64,000 nt of DNA, from contig CAZIKN010000007.1 of NCBI GenBank assembly GCA_964539805.1, forward strand, positions 1-64,000, written 5' to 3'. This DNA is from M3007 sp964539805 (GTDB lineage: Bacteria > Bacteroidota > Bacteroidia > Chitinophagales > Saprospiraceae). The translations under genes and the position numbers were made by a program. Shown piece after piece: positions 16,939 to 24,290 of this stretch. The notes below the pieces were generated by a model. That model saw only the letters and a list, made by a program, of their open reading frames with translations. It was not told the origin of the DNA and made no database searches. Position 1 is the stretch's first letter. Each line of letters begins with the position of its first letter.

Positions 16939-17580
16939 ATGCCAAATTTATTTAAAATTCTCTCTATTTCCGCCCTTTTATGCAATTCGTTGCCCGCTAC
17001 TTGCCTGCCCTGGGCCAATAGCGTTGTACATTCAAATCCCATTGCGCCCAATACGGAGCCACCCAAAACCACTTTGGCTGCCATTGAAAAGCGCATAGTG
17101 CTGATTTTTAAAGATCAAAAATGGTTTGATGGGGCCGGATTACCATGGACTAATGAATTTGGTAAAATTGGCAAAACACCAGAGGCCAAAAAAGTAGTAG
17201 AAATGACCAAGAGGGCCTTTCGCCTTGCCGCTCCGGAGGCCCTGACCAAAGAGATCAAAACGCCCCGCCAGTTGGCCGATTTTCTTTTGGATGCCTTAAA
17301 TAATGGCGTTTATTTTTATGAAAAAACGGATTATCAGGGTGTTGCATATACTGTGTATGCAGGTAAGGGGCAAGTAACGGATGTACTGGTGGAGACCAAA
17401 TACCTGAAAGGTGCCTGTATTAAACCTAAGGGCTATGAAGCCAAGATAGAGTTTGGCGACAACCTGTTTTTCAAACTAGGCAAAGATACAGCCCTTTGGG
17501 AGAACGCCAAGATAGGAGAGAAGATACCTGCTCAGGTCTTCAGCAAACCCACTGCTAAATTACGTTTGTTCAGAGAGTGA
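16939..17580 (+). CDS. secreted protein with crystallin-like C-terminal domain
   Basis: The 213-residue protein starts with a hydrophobic signal-like segment (MPNLFKILSISALLCNSLPA). Residues about 45-125 form a soluble helical part (IVLIFKDQKWFDGAGLPWTN, then ALTKEIKTPRQLADFLLDAL). From residue 125 the pattern VYFYEKTDYQGVAYTVYAGKG ... ACIKPKGYEAKIEFGDNLFF resembles a beta/gamma-crystallin Greek-key domain (aromatic-YE..DY.G, later KPKGY.....). This assignment is by eye and is inference. A promoter-like TTTG (16807-16810), 18-base spacer and TACCTTTA (16829-16836) lies upstream. The gene runs towards the minus-strand thioredoxin-like gene, 14 bases apart. Function unknown. Confidence 0.6.
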   Translation: MPNLFKILSISALLCNSLPATCLPWANSVVHSNPIAPNTEPPKTTLAAIEKRIVLIFKDQKWFDGAGLPWTNEFGKIGKTPEAKKVVEMTKRAFRLAAPEALTKEIKTPRQLADFLLDALNNGVYFYEKTDYQGVAYTVYAGKGQVTDVLVETKYLKGACIKPKGYEAKIEFGDNLFFKLGKDTALWENAKIGEKIPAQVFSKPTAKLRLFRE

Positions 17581-17594
17581 ACAATCGTCGTCAT

Positions 17595-18926
17595 TTAGCC
17601 CCCTTTTTGGAGCAATTCCTGAAGCATTTTTTCAAACTGCAACGAAAAAGCATTGTATTTGGAGGTAGCAGGCCCATCAAAACCAGTATGAATGTATTGA
17701 ACCTTGTTTTGTTGGTCCAAAATAATCATGGTGGGGAAGGCCATCACTTTTTCTAATGCGGGAAAGAAATGAGCGGCTTCATCTTTATTGTTTTTACCAG
17801 CATGTACGATGTCAAAAGGGATGCCCATTTTCTGCTTGTATGCCAATAAGTGCCTATTTGCCTGCACACTATCCTTGTGGCGCTCAAAAGCAAATCCGAC
17901 AATGGCCAGATTTGGTGCCTGTTCAGGATGTTTTTCAAGGTATTCTTTCAAGAACATCTGTTCGTCGCGGCAATTAGGGCACCAGGTGCCCATGATGGTA
18001 AAAATTTTGACCTTATTGCCAAAGTCTGGACCCGGGAAAACCAATTTGCGTCCCTCCGGATTTGTTACAGCAAAAGTGATGGGTGCTGCTTTCGCTTTAA
18101 GGGAAGTTAAGGTGTTGGCGTCACCGAGTTTGAAATTTGGGTCTTTCCACGCCTGCCAAAGTTCACCTTTGCTTTTGCCGGACCGAAATTCACCTTGGAG
18201 CGTATCCCCCTTTATGCTGCCTGAAAACAGGAAAGCATGGGAACCATCAAAGCAGGAAAGCCAGAACTTTCGTCCTTGAACGGTACCTTCCAAAAAACGG
18301 TAGTCGCCCGTTTCCGTTCTAAAGGTGCCGCTCAGGTGGTTGCCATTTTGTTTGAATTCGCCAATAGCTTTGTAAGGTTTTTCACTTTCAACGTCAAAAG
18401 ATGCAGCCCATTCGCCACTCAAATCAGCGGTTGGCGTTTCATTGAGCGTAGTGAAGCGATGGCCGCGCCCTGCATGCGCATAAAAGGGGATACGGTAATT
18501 TTCTTTGGTGGTAATGATCCATTCACCTTGTATGACACCGCCGCGAATCTCTGCGTGCAGGTAAGATGCATACTCGGTAAAGTAGATGTTCATGGTGTCA
18601 CGTGCCTGAGACCTGTCACGGCCATATTGAATGCTGTCACAACGGATGCGTTCGGTACCATTGATGATTTCGATGTAAAATTTGTCCTGTTCAGTATATT
18701 TTACTTCGAAATTGAATGGGAGTTCACCAGGCTTGAATTGATCCGTGAGCAAAATAACCGTATCCTTGTCCCTTACGGGTATCTGATATTTTTCCAAAAC
18801 AAGCACACCCCTCCACATTCCCGGGGCAACGCGGGAATAGCTTTGGTTGGCCTCTATACAACCGGAAAAGAAGAGTAATGGGGCTAAAAAGCAAAGAAAG
18901 GTGCCAATAATCAGCAAACTGCGCAT
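17595..18926 (-). CDS. thioredoxin-fold (TlpA-like) lipoprotein
   Basis: The 443-residue product starts with a lipoprotein signal peptide (MRSLLIIGTFLCFLAPLLFF then SGC; Cys near residue 23). Residues 25-280 form beta-rich domains that resemble the N-terminal part of Bacteroidota TlpA-type proteins (LSGTFRTETGDYRFLEG is typical). The C-terminal thioredoxin domain (about 300-440) has FTIMGTWCPNCRDEQMFLKE with the redox-active WCPNC and cis-Pro block MAFPTMIILD. It probably acts as a disulfide reductase facing the periplasm. ATG 18926 is chosen because the in-frame TTG at 18986 falls inside a perfect -7 element (18984-18991). Confidence 0.88.
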   Translation of the reverse strand: MRSLLIIGTFLCFLAPLLFFSGCIEANQSYSRVAPGMWRGVLVLEKYQIPVRDKDTVILLTDQFKPGELPFNFEVKYTEQDKFYIEIINGTERIRCDSIQYGRDRSQARDTMNIYFTEYASYLHAEIRGGVIQGEWIITTKENYRIPFYAHAGRGHRFTTLNETPTADLSGEWAASFDVESEKPYKAIGEFKQNGNHLSGTFRTETGDYRFLEGTVQGRKFWLSCFDGSHAFLFSGSIKGDTLQGEFRSGKSKGELWQAWKDPNFKLGDANTLTSLKAKAAPITFAVTNPEGRKLVFPGPDFGNKVKIFTIMGTWCPNCRDEQMFLKEYLEKHPEQAPNLAIVGFAFERHKDSVQANRHLLAYKQKMGIPFDIVHAGKNNKDEAAHFFPALEKVMAFPTMIILDQQNKVQYIHTGFDGPATSKYNAFSLQFEKMLQELLQKGG

Positions 18927-18983
18927 AATATTCTTCGTTTTGGTTTCAGGCAATAATAACCCGAAACGGAGTTTAAAAAAAAG

Positions 18984-18991
18984 CAAAGGTA
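18984..18991 (-). promoter_or_regulatory. -7 element of thioredoxin-fold lipoprotein gene
   Basis: The minus strand reads TACCTTTG, a perfect TAnnTTTG, about 58 bases before ATG 18926. Confidence 0.6.
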
Positions 18992-19076
18992 GAACAGCTT
19001 ATCCCTGCTTGGGTTTACATGTGGTTAAAATTTGAAGGGGCCAACAAACTTTTAGCGCAGATTTTAGAGAATTTCA

Positions 19077-19084
19077 TAACTTTG
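19077..19084 (+). promoter_or_regulatory. -7 element of PspC-like gene
   Basis: TAACTTTG is a perfect TAnnTTTG, 80 bases before ATG 19165. Confidence 0.55.
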
Positions 19085-19164
19085 TGCAAGGATTTGTGTT
19101 TTAGCAAACTGTTATTATAACAATCCTTTATCCATTACCTTAAAACTTCTATATCCGTACCCCC

Positions 19165-19386
19165 ATGTTACAAAATTGGTTCAAGGATCTGGTTGAACGC
19201 CAAGCATTTGGAGTATGTCAATATTTAAGTGAAAAAATGCATATTGCACCTTCCGAGGTACGCAAGTATTTTATATACACTTCTTTTATCGGTATGGGCT
19301 CCCCGCTCATAGTTTATTTGGTCGTTGCTTTTTGGGTAAATATTCGCCGTTATATTCGCCGTGGTAAAAATGCAATTTGGGAATAG
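19165..19386 (+). CDS. PspC-domain small membrane protein
   Basis: The 73-residue protein (MLQNWFKDLVERQAFGVCQY...) carries the PspC pattern: FGVCQYLSEKMHIAPSEVRKYF followed by one transmembrane helix TSFIGMGSPLIVYLVVAFWV and a basic cytoplasmic tail RRYIRRGKN. PspC proteins sense envelope stress in other bacteria; in Bacteroidota the small stand-alone versions have no tested role. It starts the group 19165-20242: the asparaginase-like gene begins 29 bases after its stop, and ferredoxin follows. Confidence 0.82.
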   Translation: MLQNWFKDLVERQAFGVCQYLSEKMHIAPSEVRKYFIYTSFIGMGSPLIVYLVVAFWVNIRRYIRRGKNAIWE

Positions 19387-19415
19387 GAAAATTTATTTGT
19401 TCCTTTGCGCCGATT

Positions 19416-19907
19416 ATGATTCAGGTTTTTGTCACAGGCGGCACATTTGACAAAGAATACAATTATCTCACAGGTGAGTTGTATTTTAAGGACACGCATC
19501 TGAAAGAAATGTTTGAGCGTGGCCGTAGCGAAGTGGATGTAGATATCAAGACCTTAATGATGATGGACTCTTTGGAAATGCGAGACGAAGACTTGGCCAT
19601 CATTGCCTACAATTGTTCCAAAACCCCTGCAGAACGTATTTTGATTACCCATGGGACTGATCGCATGGTAGAAACTGCCCGCATGCTGGCTGAGTCCGGC
19701 ATCGAAGGCAAAACAATTGTGCTTACCGGTGCCATGATACCGTACGCCTTTGGCACATCATCCGATGGTTTTTTTAATTTGGGCAGTGCATTGGCTTTTG
19801 CCCAGGTTCTGCCGCATGGCATTTATATTGTGATGAATGGGCGATACTTTGACTGGGACAATGTGCGAAAAAACAAACAGACGGGCAGTTTTGAAGAACT
19901 GAGATAA
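19416..19907 (+). CDS. asparaginase-domain protein, N-terminal half only
   Basis: The 163-residue product begins MIQVFVTGGTFDKEYNY and contains LITHGTDRMVETARML and KTIVLTGAMIPYAFGTSSDG, the substrate Thr and Thr-Asp blocks of type I/II L-asparaginases (TGGTF and HGTD). Normal enzymes have about 330 residues in two domains; here only the N-terminal catalytic domain exists and the frame ends cleanly with SFEELR. Many Bacteroidota have this short form, so it is probably a stable single-domain protein, not a fragment. ATG 19416 is preferred to the upstream TTG-type start at 19377; TTCCTTTG (19399-19406) lies just 9 bases before it. Activity on asparagine is unproven. Confidence 0.82.
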   Translation: MIQVFVTGGTFDKEYNYLTGELYFKDTHLKEMFERGRSEVDVDIKTLMMMDSLEMRDEDLAIIAYNCSKTPAERILITHGTDRMVETARMLAESGIEGKTIVLTGAMIPYAFGTSSDGFFNLGSALAFAQVLPHGIYIVMNGRYFDWDNVRKNKQTGSFEELR

Positions 19908-19921
19908 ACCTTGAATGTACT

Positions 19922-20242
19922 ATGATAAAAATAAACGTAGTTGACCGCGAAGATGTTTTGCATGAGTTGGAAACACCCACTGATATGGGGCTGAATATCA
20001 TGGAATTATGCAAATCTTACGAACTTCCTGTGGATGGCACTTGTGGTGGAATGGCTTTGTGCGCATCGTGCCATGTTTATGTGTTGAGCGATCATTCTTT
20101 ACCTGAAGCTTCTGATGATGAGTTGAACATGTTGGATCAGGCATTCTTTGTAAAACCGAACAGCCGCTTGGGCTGTCAAATCAAACTTAACGATGATATG
20201 CTGGATGGGCTTGAACTCCGCCTGGCTCCAGTAGGCACATAA
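19922..20242 (+). CDS. [2Fe-2S] ferredoxin, adrenodoxin type
   Basis: The 106-residue protein has the four cluster ligands Cys41, Cys47, Cys50 and Cys85 in DGTCGGMALCASCHVYVL and SRLGCQIKL, the C-x5-C-x2-C...C spacing of vertebrate- and putidaredoxin-type ferredoxins. It would pass electrons in the cytoplasm to an oxygenase or serve in Fe-S assembly (as Fdx). It lies 14 bases after the asparaginase-like gene in the same direction. No partner reductase or P450 gene is near, so the redox partner cannot be named. Confidence 0.94.
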   Translation: MIKINVVDREDVLHELETPTDMGLNIMELCKSYELPVDGTCGGMALCASCHVYVLSDHSLPEASDDELNMLDQAFFVKPNSRLGCQIKLNDDMLDGLELRLAPVGT

Positions 20243-20306
20243 TTTTATCGTTTAATCCTTTCCCAAATTCGACGGAAAATTAAAGATCGCTTAACCTGGC
20301 GGCGAG

Positions 20307-20314
20307 TACCTTCG
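20307..20314 (+). promoter_or_regulatory. -7 element of TonB-dependent receptor gene
   Basis: TACCTTCG matches TAnnTTTG at seven of eight positions and lies 42 bases before ATG 20357. Confidence 0.5.
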
Positions 20315-20356
20315 CGGCCAAAATGTTCTAATTTTTTCATTAACATTCCCATTTGT

Positions 20357-23300
20357 ATGAATTTCAACACATTACACAAAAGAATTGGAAAAATCGCGCT
20401 TACCCTTTCATTTTTGTGTTCCGGCCTGATTGCTTTTGCTCAGGTAACCACATCCGCCATCAGCGGTACAGTAACGGACAAAAACGGTGAGGCCTTGATC
20501 GGCGCAACGGTGGTAGCCACACATGTTCCGACAGGAACCCGCTACGGCACCTCCACAAATGCGTCTGGCCGTTATGTATTGCCTGCGGTACGTGTAGGTA
20601 ACAATTATTCTATCCAGGTTTCTTATACAGGTTTTGAATCCACCACACAGGATGGTATTAATGCCACTTTGGGCAATACCGAAGTGGTAGATTTTACCCT
20701 TGCAGAAGCAGGTGTAACTTTGGATGAATTGACGGTTACAGCCACTCGCGGTGGCATTTTTAGTGATGATCGGACGGGTGCTGCAGTGTCATATAGCACT
20801 CAGACCATCAATGCGCTGCCTACCATTGGCCGTACCGTGAATGACATCACCAAGTATAATGCCTATAGCAATGGTCGCTCTTTTGCAGGCCAGGACAGCC
20901 GTTTGAACAACTTTACGATTGACGGTTCCGTGTTTAACAACGGATTTGGCCTTGGTTCATCTGCTCAGGCGGGTGGCCGTACCGGCACAACAGCCATTTC
21001 CCTTGATGCATTGGAAGAAGTTCAGTTGAATATTGCACCTTATGATGTTCGTCAATCTGGTTTTGCAGGTGCGGGTATCAATGCGGTAACTCGTTCAGGT
21101 ACCAATGAAATATCCGGCTCTGCTTATACTTTGCTCAGAACCAGTGATTTTGCCGGGACTAAAGCAGATGGCAAAGACCTGCCTCCAGTGAACATTGATG
21201 AAAAAACATACGGTTTTCGCGTCGGTGGCCCCTTGATCAAAAACAAATTGTTCTTCTTTATAAATGGGGAACATTTCACCAGCTCAACACCCGCAATGGA
21301 ATGGGTGGCCAATCGCCCGGGTGCAACAGGTAACGTTTCCCGTACTTCTGCAGCAGAACTTGAAGATCTTCGGGACTTTATGCAGCGTAATTTCAATTTT
21401 GATCTTGGCGCTATTGACAACTACAACAATGATGTATTGAGTACAAAGGGTATTATCCGTTTGGATTACAACATCAATCAGAACCACAAGGCTTCTTTGC
21501 GTTATTCACACCACAATTCTGAATCTGGCCAGCGTATCAGCGATAGCAATAGTAGCAATACTGCCGGTAATGGTAACCGTACCAACCGCGCTCTGGCTAT
21601 TTCTCCTCAAAACACGGGTTATATCATCGAAGACAATACACGTTCTATCGCTTTTGAATTAAACTCTGTTTTCGGAAGCAAATTCTCCAACAATTTTATC
21701 GCTACCTATAACAAACAGTTGGAAGACCGTCAGTACTTGACTCAGGAATTCCCCACTATTGATATCTTGAGGGATGGCTCAACCTATACATCTATTGGCT
21801 TTGATCCGTTTACGCCAGGCAATAAATTGAATTATAGCACATTGAATATTACCAACAATTTCAATGTTTTTTTGAATAAACATTTCTTGACCTTTGGAGC
21901 AGGCTATGAATACTTTGAATCCAACAACGTGTTCTTCCCTTCTTCCAATGGTGTTTATGTTTATAATTCAATTGATGACTTTAAAAAGGCGGCACTACAA
22001 TTCAAAAATGATCCAAACAACCCGGTTTCTCCGGTCTCTGTAGCGCGTTACAACCTGCGTTATTCCTTGTTGCCCGGAGGCATTGATCCCTTGCAGGTGC
22101 TTAAGTCATCTACCTACAGTGCCTACATCCAGGATGAGTTCCAGGTGAACAAGCGCCTGAAGGTTACCACCGGCTTGCGCGGCGATATTTTTGTTTATGA
22201 CAATTCTACAGCGGAAGATTTTTACAACCCTGTTGTTGCAGGCTTGACCTTTAAGGATGAAAATGGCCAGGACCTTAAGCTCAGCACCAGCACTTTCCCA
22301 AAACCACGCCTGTTGGTATCTCCACGTATTGGCGTAAACTGGGATGTATTTGGCAATAAAAAGACACAATTGCGTGGCGGTGTGGGCATCTTTGTATCTC
22401 GTATTCCACAGGTATTGGTATCCAACCAGTTGGGTAATAATGGCGTAAATACTGCTTTGATCAGTGCTAACAATACCACGGCCTTTCCATTCACTACGGA
22501 CCCAAGCCGTTTTTATCCACAGAGCACGGACATCACGAAATTGCCACCTTATGTCATCAATGCCTCGGTTGAAGACTTGAAGTACCCGATGATTTGGAAA
22601 AACTCCCTTGCGATTGACCAAAAACTTCCGTTTGGCCTGATTGGTACAATTGAGGGGATTTACAACCGCAACATCAATGCATTGCGCTACATTGACGCCA
22701 ACCTGAAAGCGCCGGATCGCAAGTTTGTGGGTGCGGATACCCGTGAGCGTTTCCCATCATCACGCTTTATCAATTCTGCTGTCAGCAATGCATTTGTATT
22801 GACCAATTCTGACGAGGGTGATTCTTACTCCCTGACCGCAAAACTGGAACGCCCAACCACTAAGGGCTTTGGCGGAATGGTAGGTTACACCTATGCCCGC
22901 GCAAACGACCTTCAGTCTGTAGCCAGTACCGTTTTGGCAAACATTCCAACTACCCGTGGCCAAAATTACTTAGGTACTTCTTTCTCTGATAATGACTTGC
23001 GCCACCGTTTTGTAGGCTATGTCAACTATCGCTTGAACTATGGCGGCAAATTGGGCGGCGGAACGGAATTTACTTTGGGCTGCGTGTCCAACAGTGGTGG
23101 CAAAATTTCCTATACGTACAGCAATGACCTCAATGGTGATGGCCAAAACAACAATGACCTCATTTATGTGCCTAACAAGGGTAGTGACTTGACTTTTACC
23201 TCGTTGACTTCTGGCGGTAAAACATTTACGCCTGCACAACAACAAGAAGCTTTTGAAAAGTACATCAGCAATCACCCATACCTGAGCACTCGCCGCGGCC

Positions 23301-23653
23301 AATATGCCGAGCGCAATGCTGCCCAGTTTCCCTGGTTGACCCGTTTTGATCTTACTGTAATGCAGGAATTCTACATCAAAGTGGGCAAAAACAGCAAGAA
23401 AAACACCATTCAGGTTCGTGCAGACATCCTTAATTTTGGTAATTTGCTGAATAACAAGTGGGGCGTGGGCAATCAGACAACAACCAACACCCCATTGGCC
23501 ACAACGGTCAATGCCGATGGTACCATATCTTATCGTTTGGCTACTCAAGTAATTGATGGCTCAACTGAATTGCTCCGTGATGCTTTTATCAAAAGTATCA
23601 ACCTGGACAATGTATGGCAGATGCAATTGGGTCTGCGCTATATTTTCAACTAA
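20357..23653 (+). CDS. TonB-dependent receptor with CarboxypepD-reg domain
   Basis: The 1098-residue outer membrane protein has a signal peptide (1-29, ending AFAQ), a carboxypeptidase-regulatory-like domain (about 33-118, ISGTVTDKNGEALIGATVVA), a plug region (120-240; DRTGAAVSYSTQTINALPTI, FTIDGSVFNNGFG, LNIAPYDVRQSGFAGAGINA) and a long beta-barrel ending in MQLGLRYIFN. It belongs to the TonB-dependent receptor group without the SusC signature, often annotated as TonB-dependent receptor / Oar-like. The G-x-N.VTRSGTNE motif is typical of Oar. Oar-type proteins in myxobacteria and Bacteroidota take part in envelope functions and protein export. No SusD partner follows. A strong terminator is at 23695-23727. 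Confidence 0.93.
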   Translation: MNFNTLHKRIGKIALTLSFLCSGLIAFAQVTTSAISGTVTDKNGEALIGATVVATHVPTGTRYGTSTNASGRYVLPAVRVGNNYSIQVSYTGFESTTQDGINATLGNTEVVDFTLAEAGVTLDELTVTATRGGIFSDDRTGAAVSYSTQTINALPTIGRTVNDITKYNAYSNGRSFAGQDSRLNNFTIDGSVFNNGFGLGSSAQAGGRTGTTAISLDALEEVQLNIAPYDVRQSGFAGAGINAVTRSGTNEISGSAYTLLRTSDFAGTKADGKDLPPVNIDEKTYGFRVGGPLIKNKLFFFINGEHFTSSTPAMEWVANRPGATGNVSRTSAAELEDLRDFMQRNFNFDLGAIDNYNNDVLSTKGIIRLDYNINQNHKASLRYSHHNSESGQRISDSNSSNTAGNGNRTNRALAISPQNTGYIIEDNTRSIAFELNSVFGSKFSNNFIATYNKQLEDRQYLTQEFPTIDILRDGSTYTSIGFDPFTPGNKLNYSTLNITNNFNVFLNKHFLTFGAGYEYFESNNVFFPSSNGVYVYNSIDDFKKAALQFKNDPNNPVSPVSVARYNLRYSLLPGGIDPLQVLKSSTYSAYIQDEFQVNKRLKVTTGLRGDIFVYDNSTAEDFYNPVVAGLTFKDENGQDLKLSTSTFPKPRLLVSPRIGVNWDVFGNKKTQLRGGVGIFVSRIPQVLVSNQLGNNGVNTALISANNTTAFPFTTDPSRFYPQSTDITKLPPYVINASVEDLKYPMIWKNSLAIDQKLPFGLIGTIEGIYNRNINALRYIDANLKAPDRKFVGADTRERFPSSRFINSAVSNAFVLTNSDEGDSYSLTAKLERPTTKGFGGMVGYTYARANDLQSVASTVLANIPTTRGQNYLGTSFSDNDLRHRFVGYVNYRLNYGGKLGGGTEFTLGCVSNSGGKISYTYSNDLNGDGQNNNDLIYVPNKGSDLTFTSLTSGGKTFTPAQQQEAFEKYISNHPYLSTRRGQYAERNAAQFPWLTRFDLTVMQEFYIKVGKNSKKNTIQVRADILNFGNLLNNKWGVGNQTTTNTPLATTVNADGTISYRLATQVIDGSTELLRDAFIKSINLDNVWQMQLGLRYIFN

Positions 23654-23694
23654 TATGGCTTGGTTGATTTGTCACGATCTGAATTAAAAAAAAA

Positions 23695-23727
23695 CCGCTC
23701 GGATTCTTTCCGAGCGGCTTTTTTTTT
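23695..23727 (+). terminator. rho-independent terminator of receptor gene
   Basis: CCGCTCGG (23695-23702) pairs with CCGAGCGG (23710-23717) around ATTCTTT, preceded by an A-run and followed by C and ten T residues. It is 42 bases after the receptor stop. Confidence 0.93.
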
Positions 23728-23764
23728 TGTAAAAAAGAGTATCTGTTTATCATTAAGCATATAA

Positions 23765-23833
23765 TTGAACCACAAAAGTCATAAAAGGACATGTTACATT
23801 TTTTTGTGTCCTTTTGTGACTTTTGTGGTTCAA
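23765..23833. repeat. 27-bp inverted repeat, CACAAAAG type
   Basis: The arms 23765-23791 and 23807-23833 are complementary over 27 bases with one T-G wobble, around a 15-base loop. The core is AACCACAAAAGTCA. The element lies between the receptor terminator and the ribonuclease gene. The CACAAAAG-rich palindrome resembles mobile intergenic repeats seen in many bacterial genomes (from memory, not searched). Confidence 0.85.
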
Positions 23834-23866
23834 TTTATCTCAATTTGCACTTTATTCCTGTTCTCT

Positions 23867-24286
23867 ATGCGTATTCGACCATTCCAATTCGTTGTATTGC
23901 TTTTGGCAATCCTGTGGGCCATTGGCTGCACTCATGAGCCTTCTTCCAGGCCGCAAAAGCCCACAAAAGCTCCGGAGAAAACCCATCAAGGCCAGCCTGA
24001 AACCCGAAAATCCAATGTGCCGGAATATGTTTTGGACGTATTGGCGCACGTCAAACAACATGGAACAGCACCGGATGGCTATGTCGGGGGCAGAACTTTT
24101 CAAAACCGTGAAAAACGTTTGCCCGAAAAAGATCGCGAGGGCCGAAAAATCCGCTATCAGGAGTGGGATGTGTTTCCCAAAGTTCAAGGCCGCAACCGAG
24201 GTGCCGAACGCTTGGTCACGGGCTCCGATGAACGGGCTTGGTACACAGGCGATCATTATCGGACGTTTGTGGAGATAGATCAGTAG
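23867..24286 (+). CDS. guanyl-specific ribonuclease (barnase/RNase Sa-like) lipoprotein
   Basis: The 139-residue product starts MRIRPFQFVVLLLAILWAIG with a lipobox Cys at about residue 21, so it is likely a lipoprotein. The mature domain (50-139) matches the microbial ribonuclease fold: VPEYVLDVLAHVKQHGTAPD, GGRTFQNREKRLP, IRYQEWDVFP (catalytic Glu99), RNRGAERLVTG (Arg115) and YTGDHYRTFVEID (His130). It would cut RNA after guanosine via a 2',3'-cyclic phosphate. Such enzymes are used for nutrient scavenging or as toxins. No barstar-like inhibitor is adjacent. Start chosen at ATG 23867; the upstream in-frame TTG (23765) lies in the inverted repeat. It converges with the minus-strand hydrolase gene, 4 bases away. 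Confidence 0.9.
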   Translation: MRIRPFQFVVLLLAILWAIGCTHEPSSRPQKPTKAPEKTHQGQPETRKSNVPEYVLDVLAHVKQHGTAPDGYVGGRTFQNREKRLPEKDREGRKIRYQEWDVFPKVQGRNRGAERLVTGSDERAWYTGDHYRTFVEIDQ

Positions 24287-24290
24287 TCCA

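Noticed and set aside
16808..17098. 96-codon plus frame overlapping the crystallin-like gene
   Set aside because: It overlaps 16939-17580 in another frame and has a low-quality, basic composition; the other frame has a signal peptide and continues much longer.
19611..20013. Minus-strand frames antisense to asparaginase-like and ferredoxin genes
   Set aside because: Both plus genes carry catalytic or cluster residues and the antisense frames show no domain.
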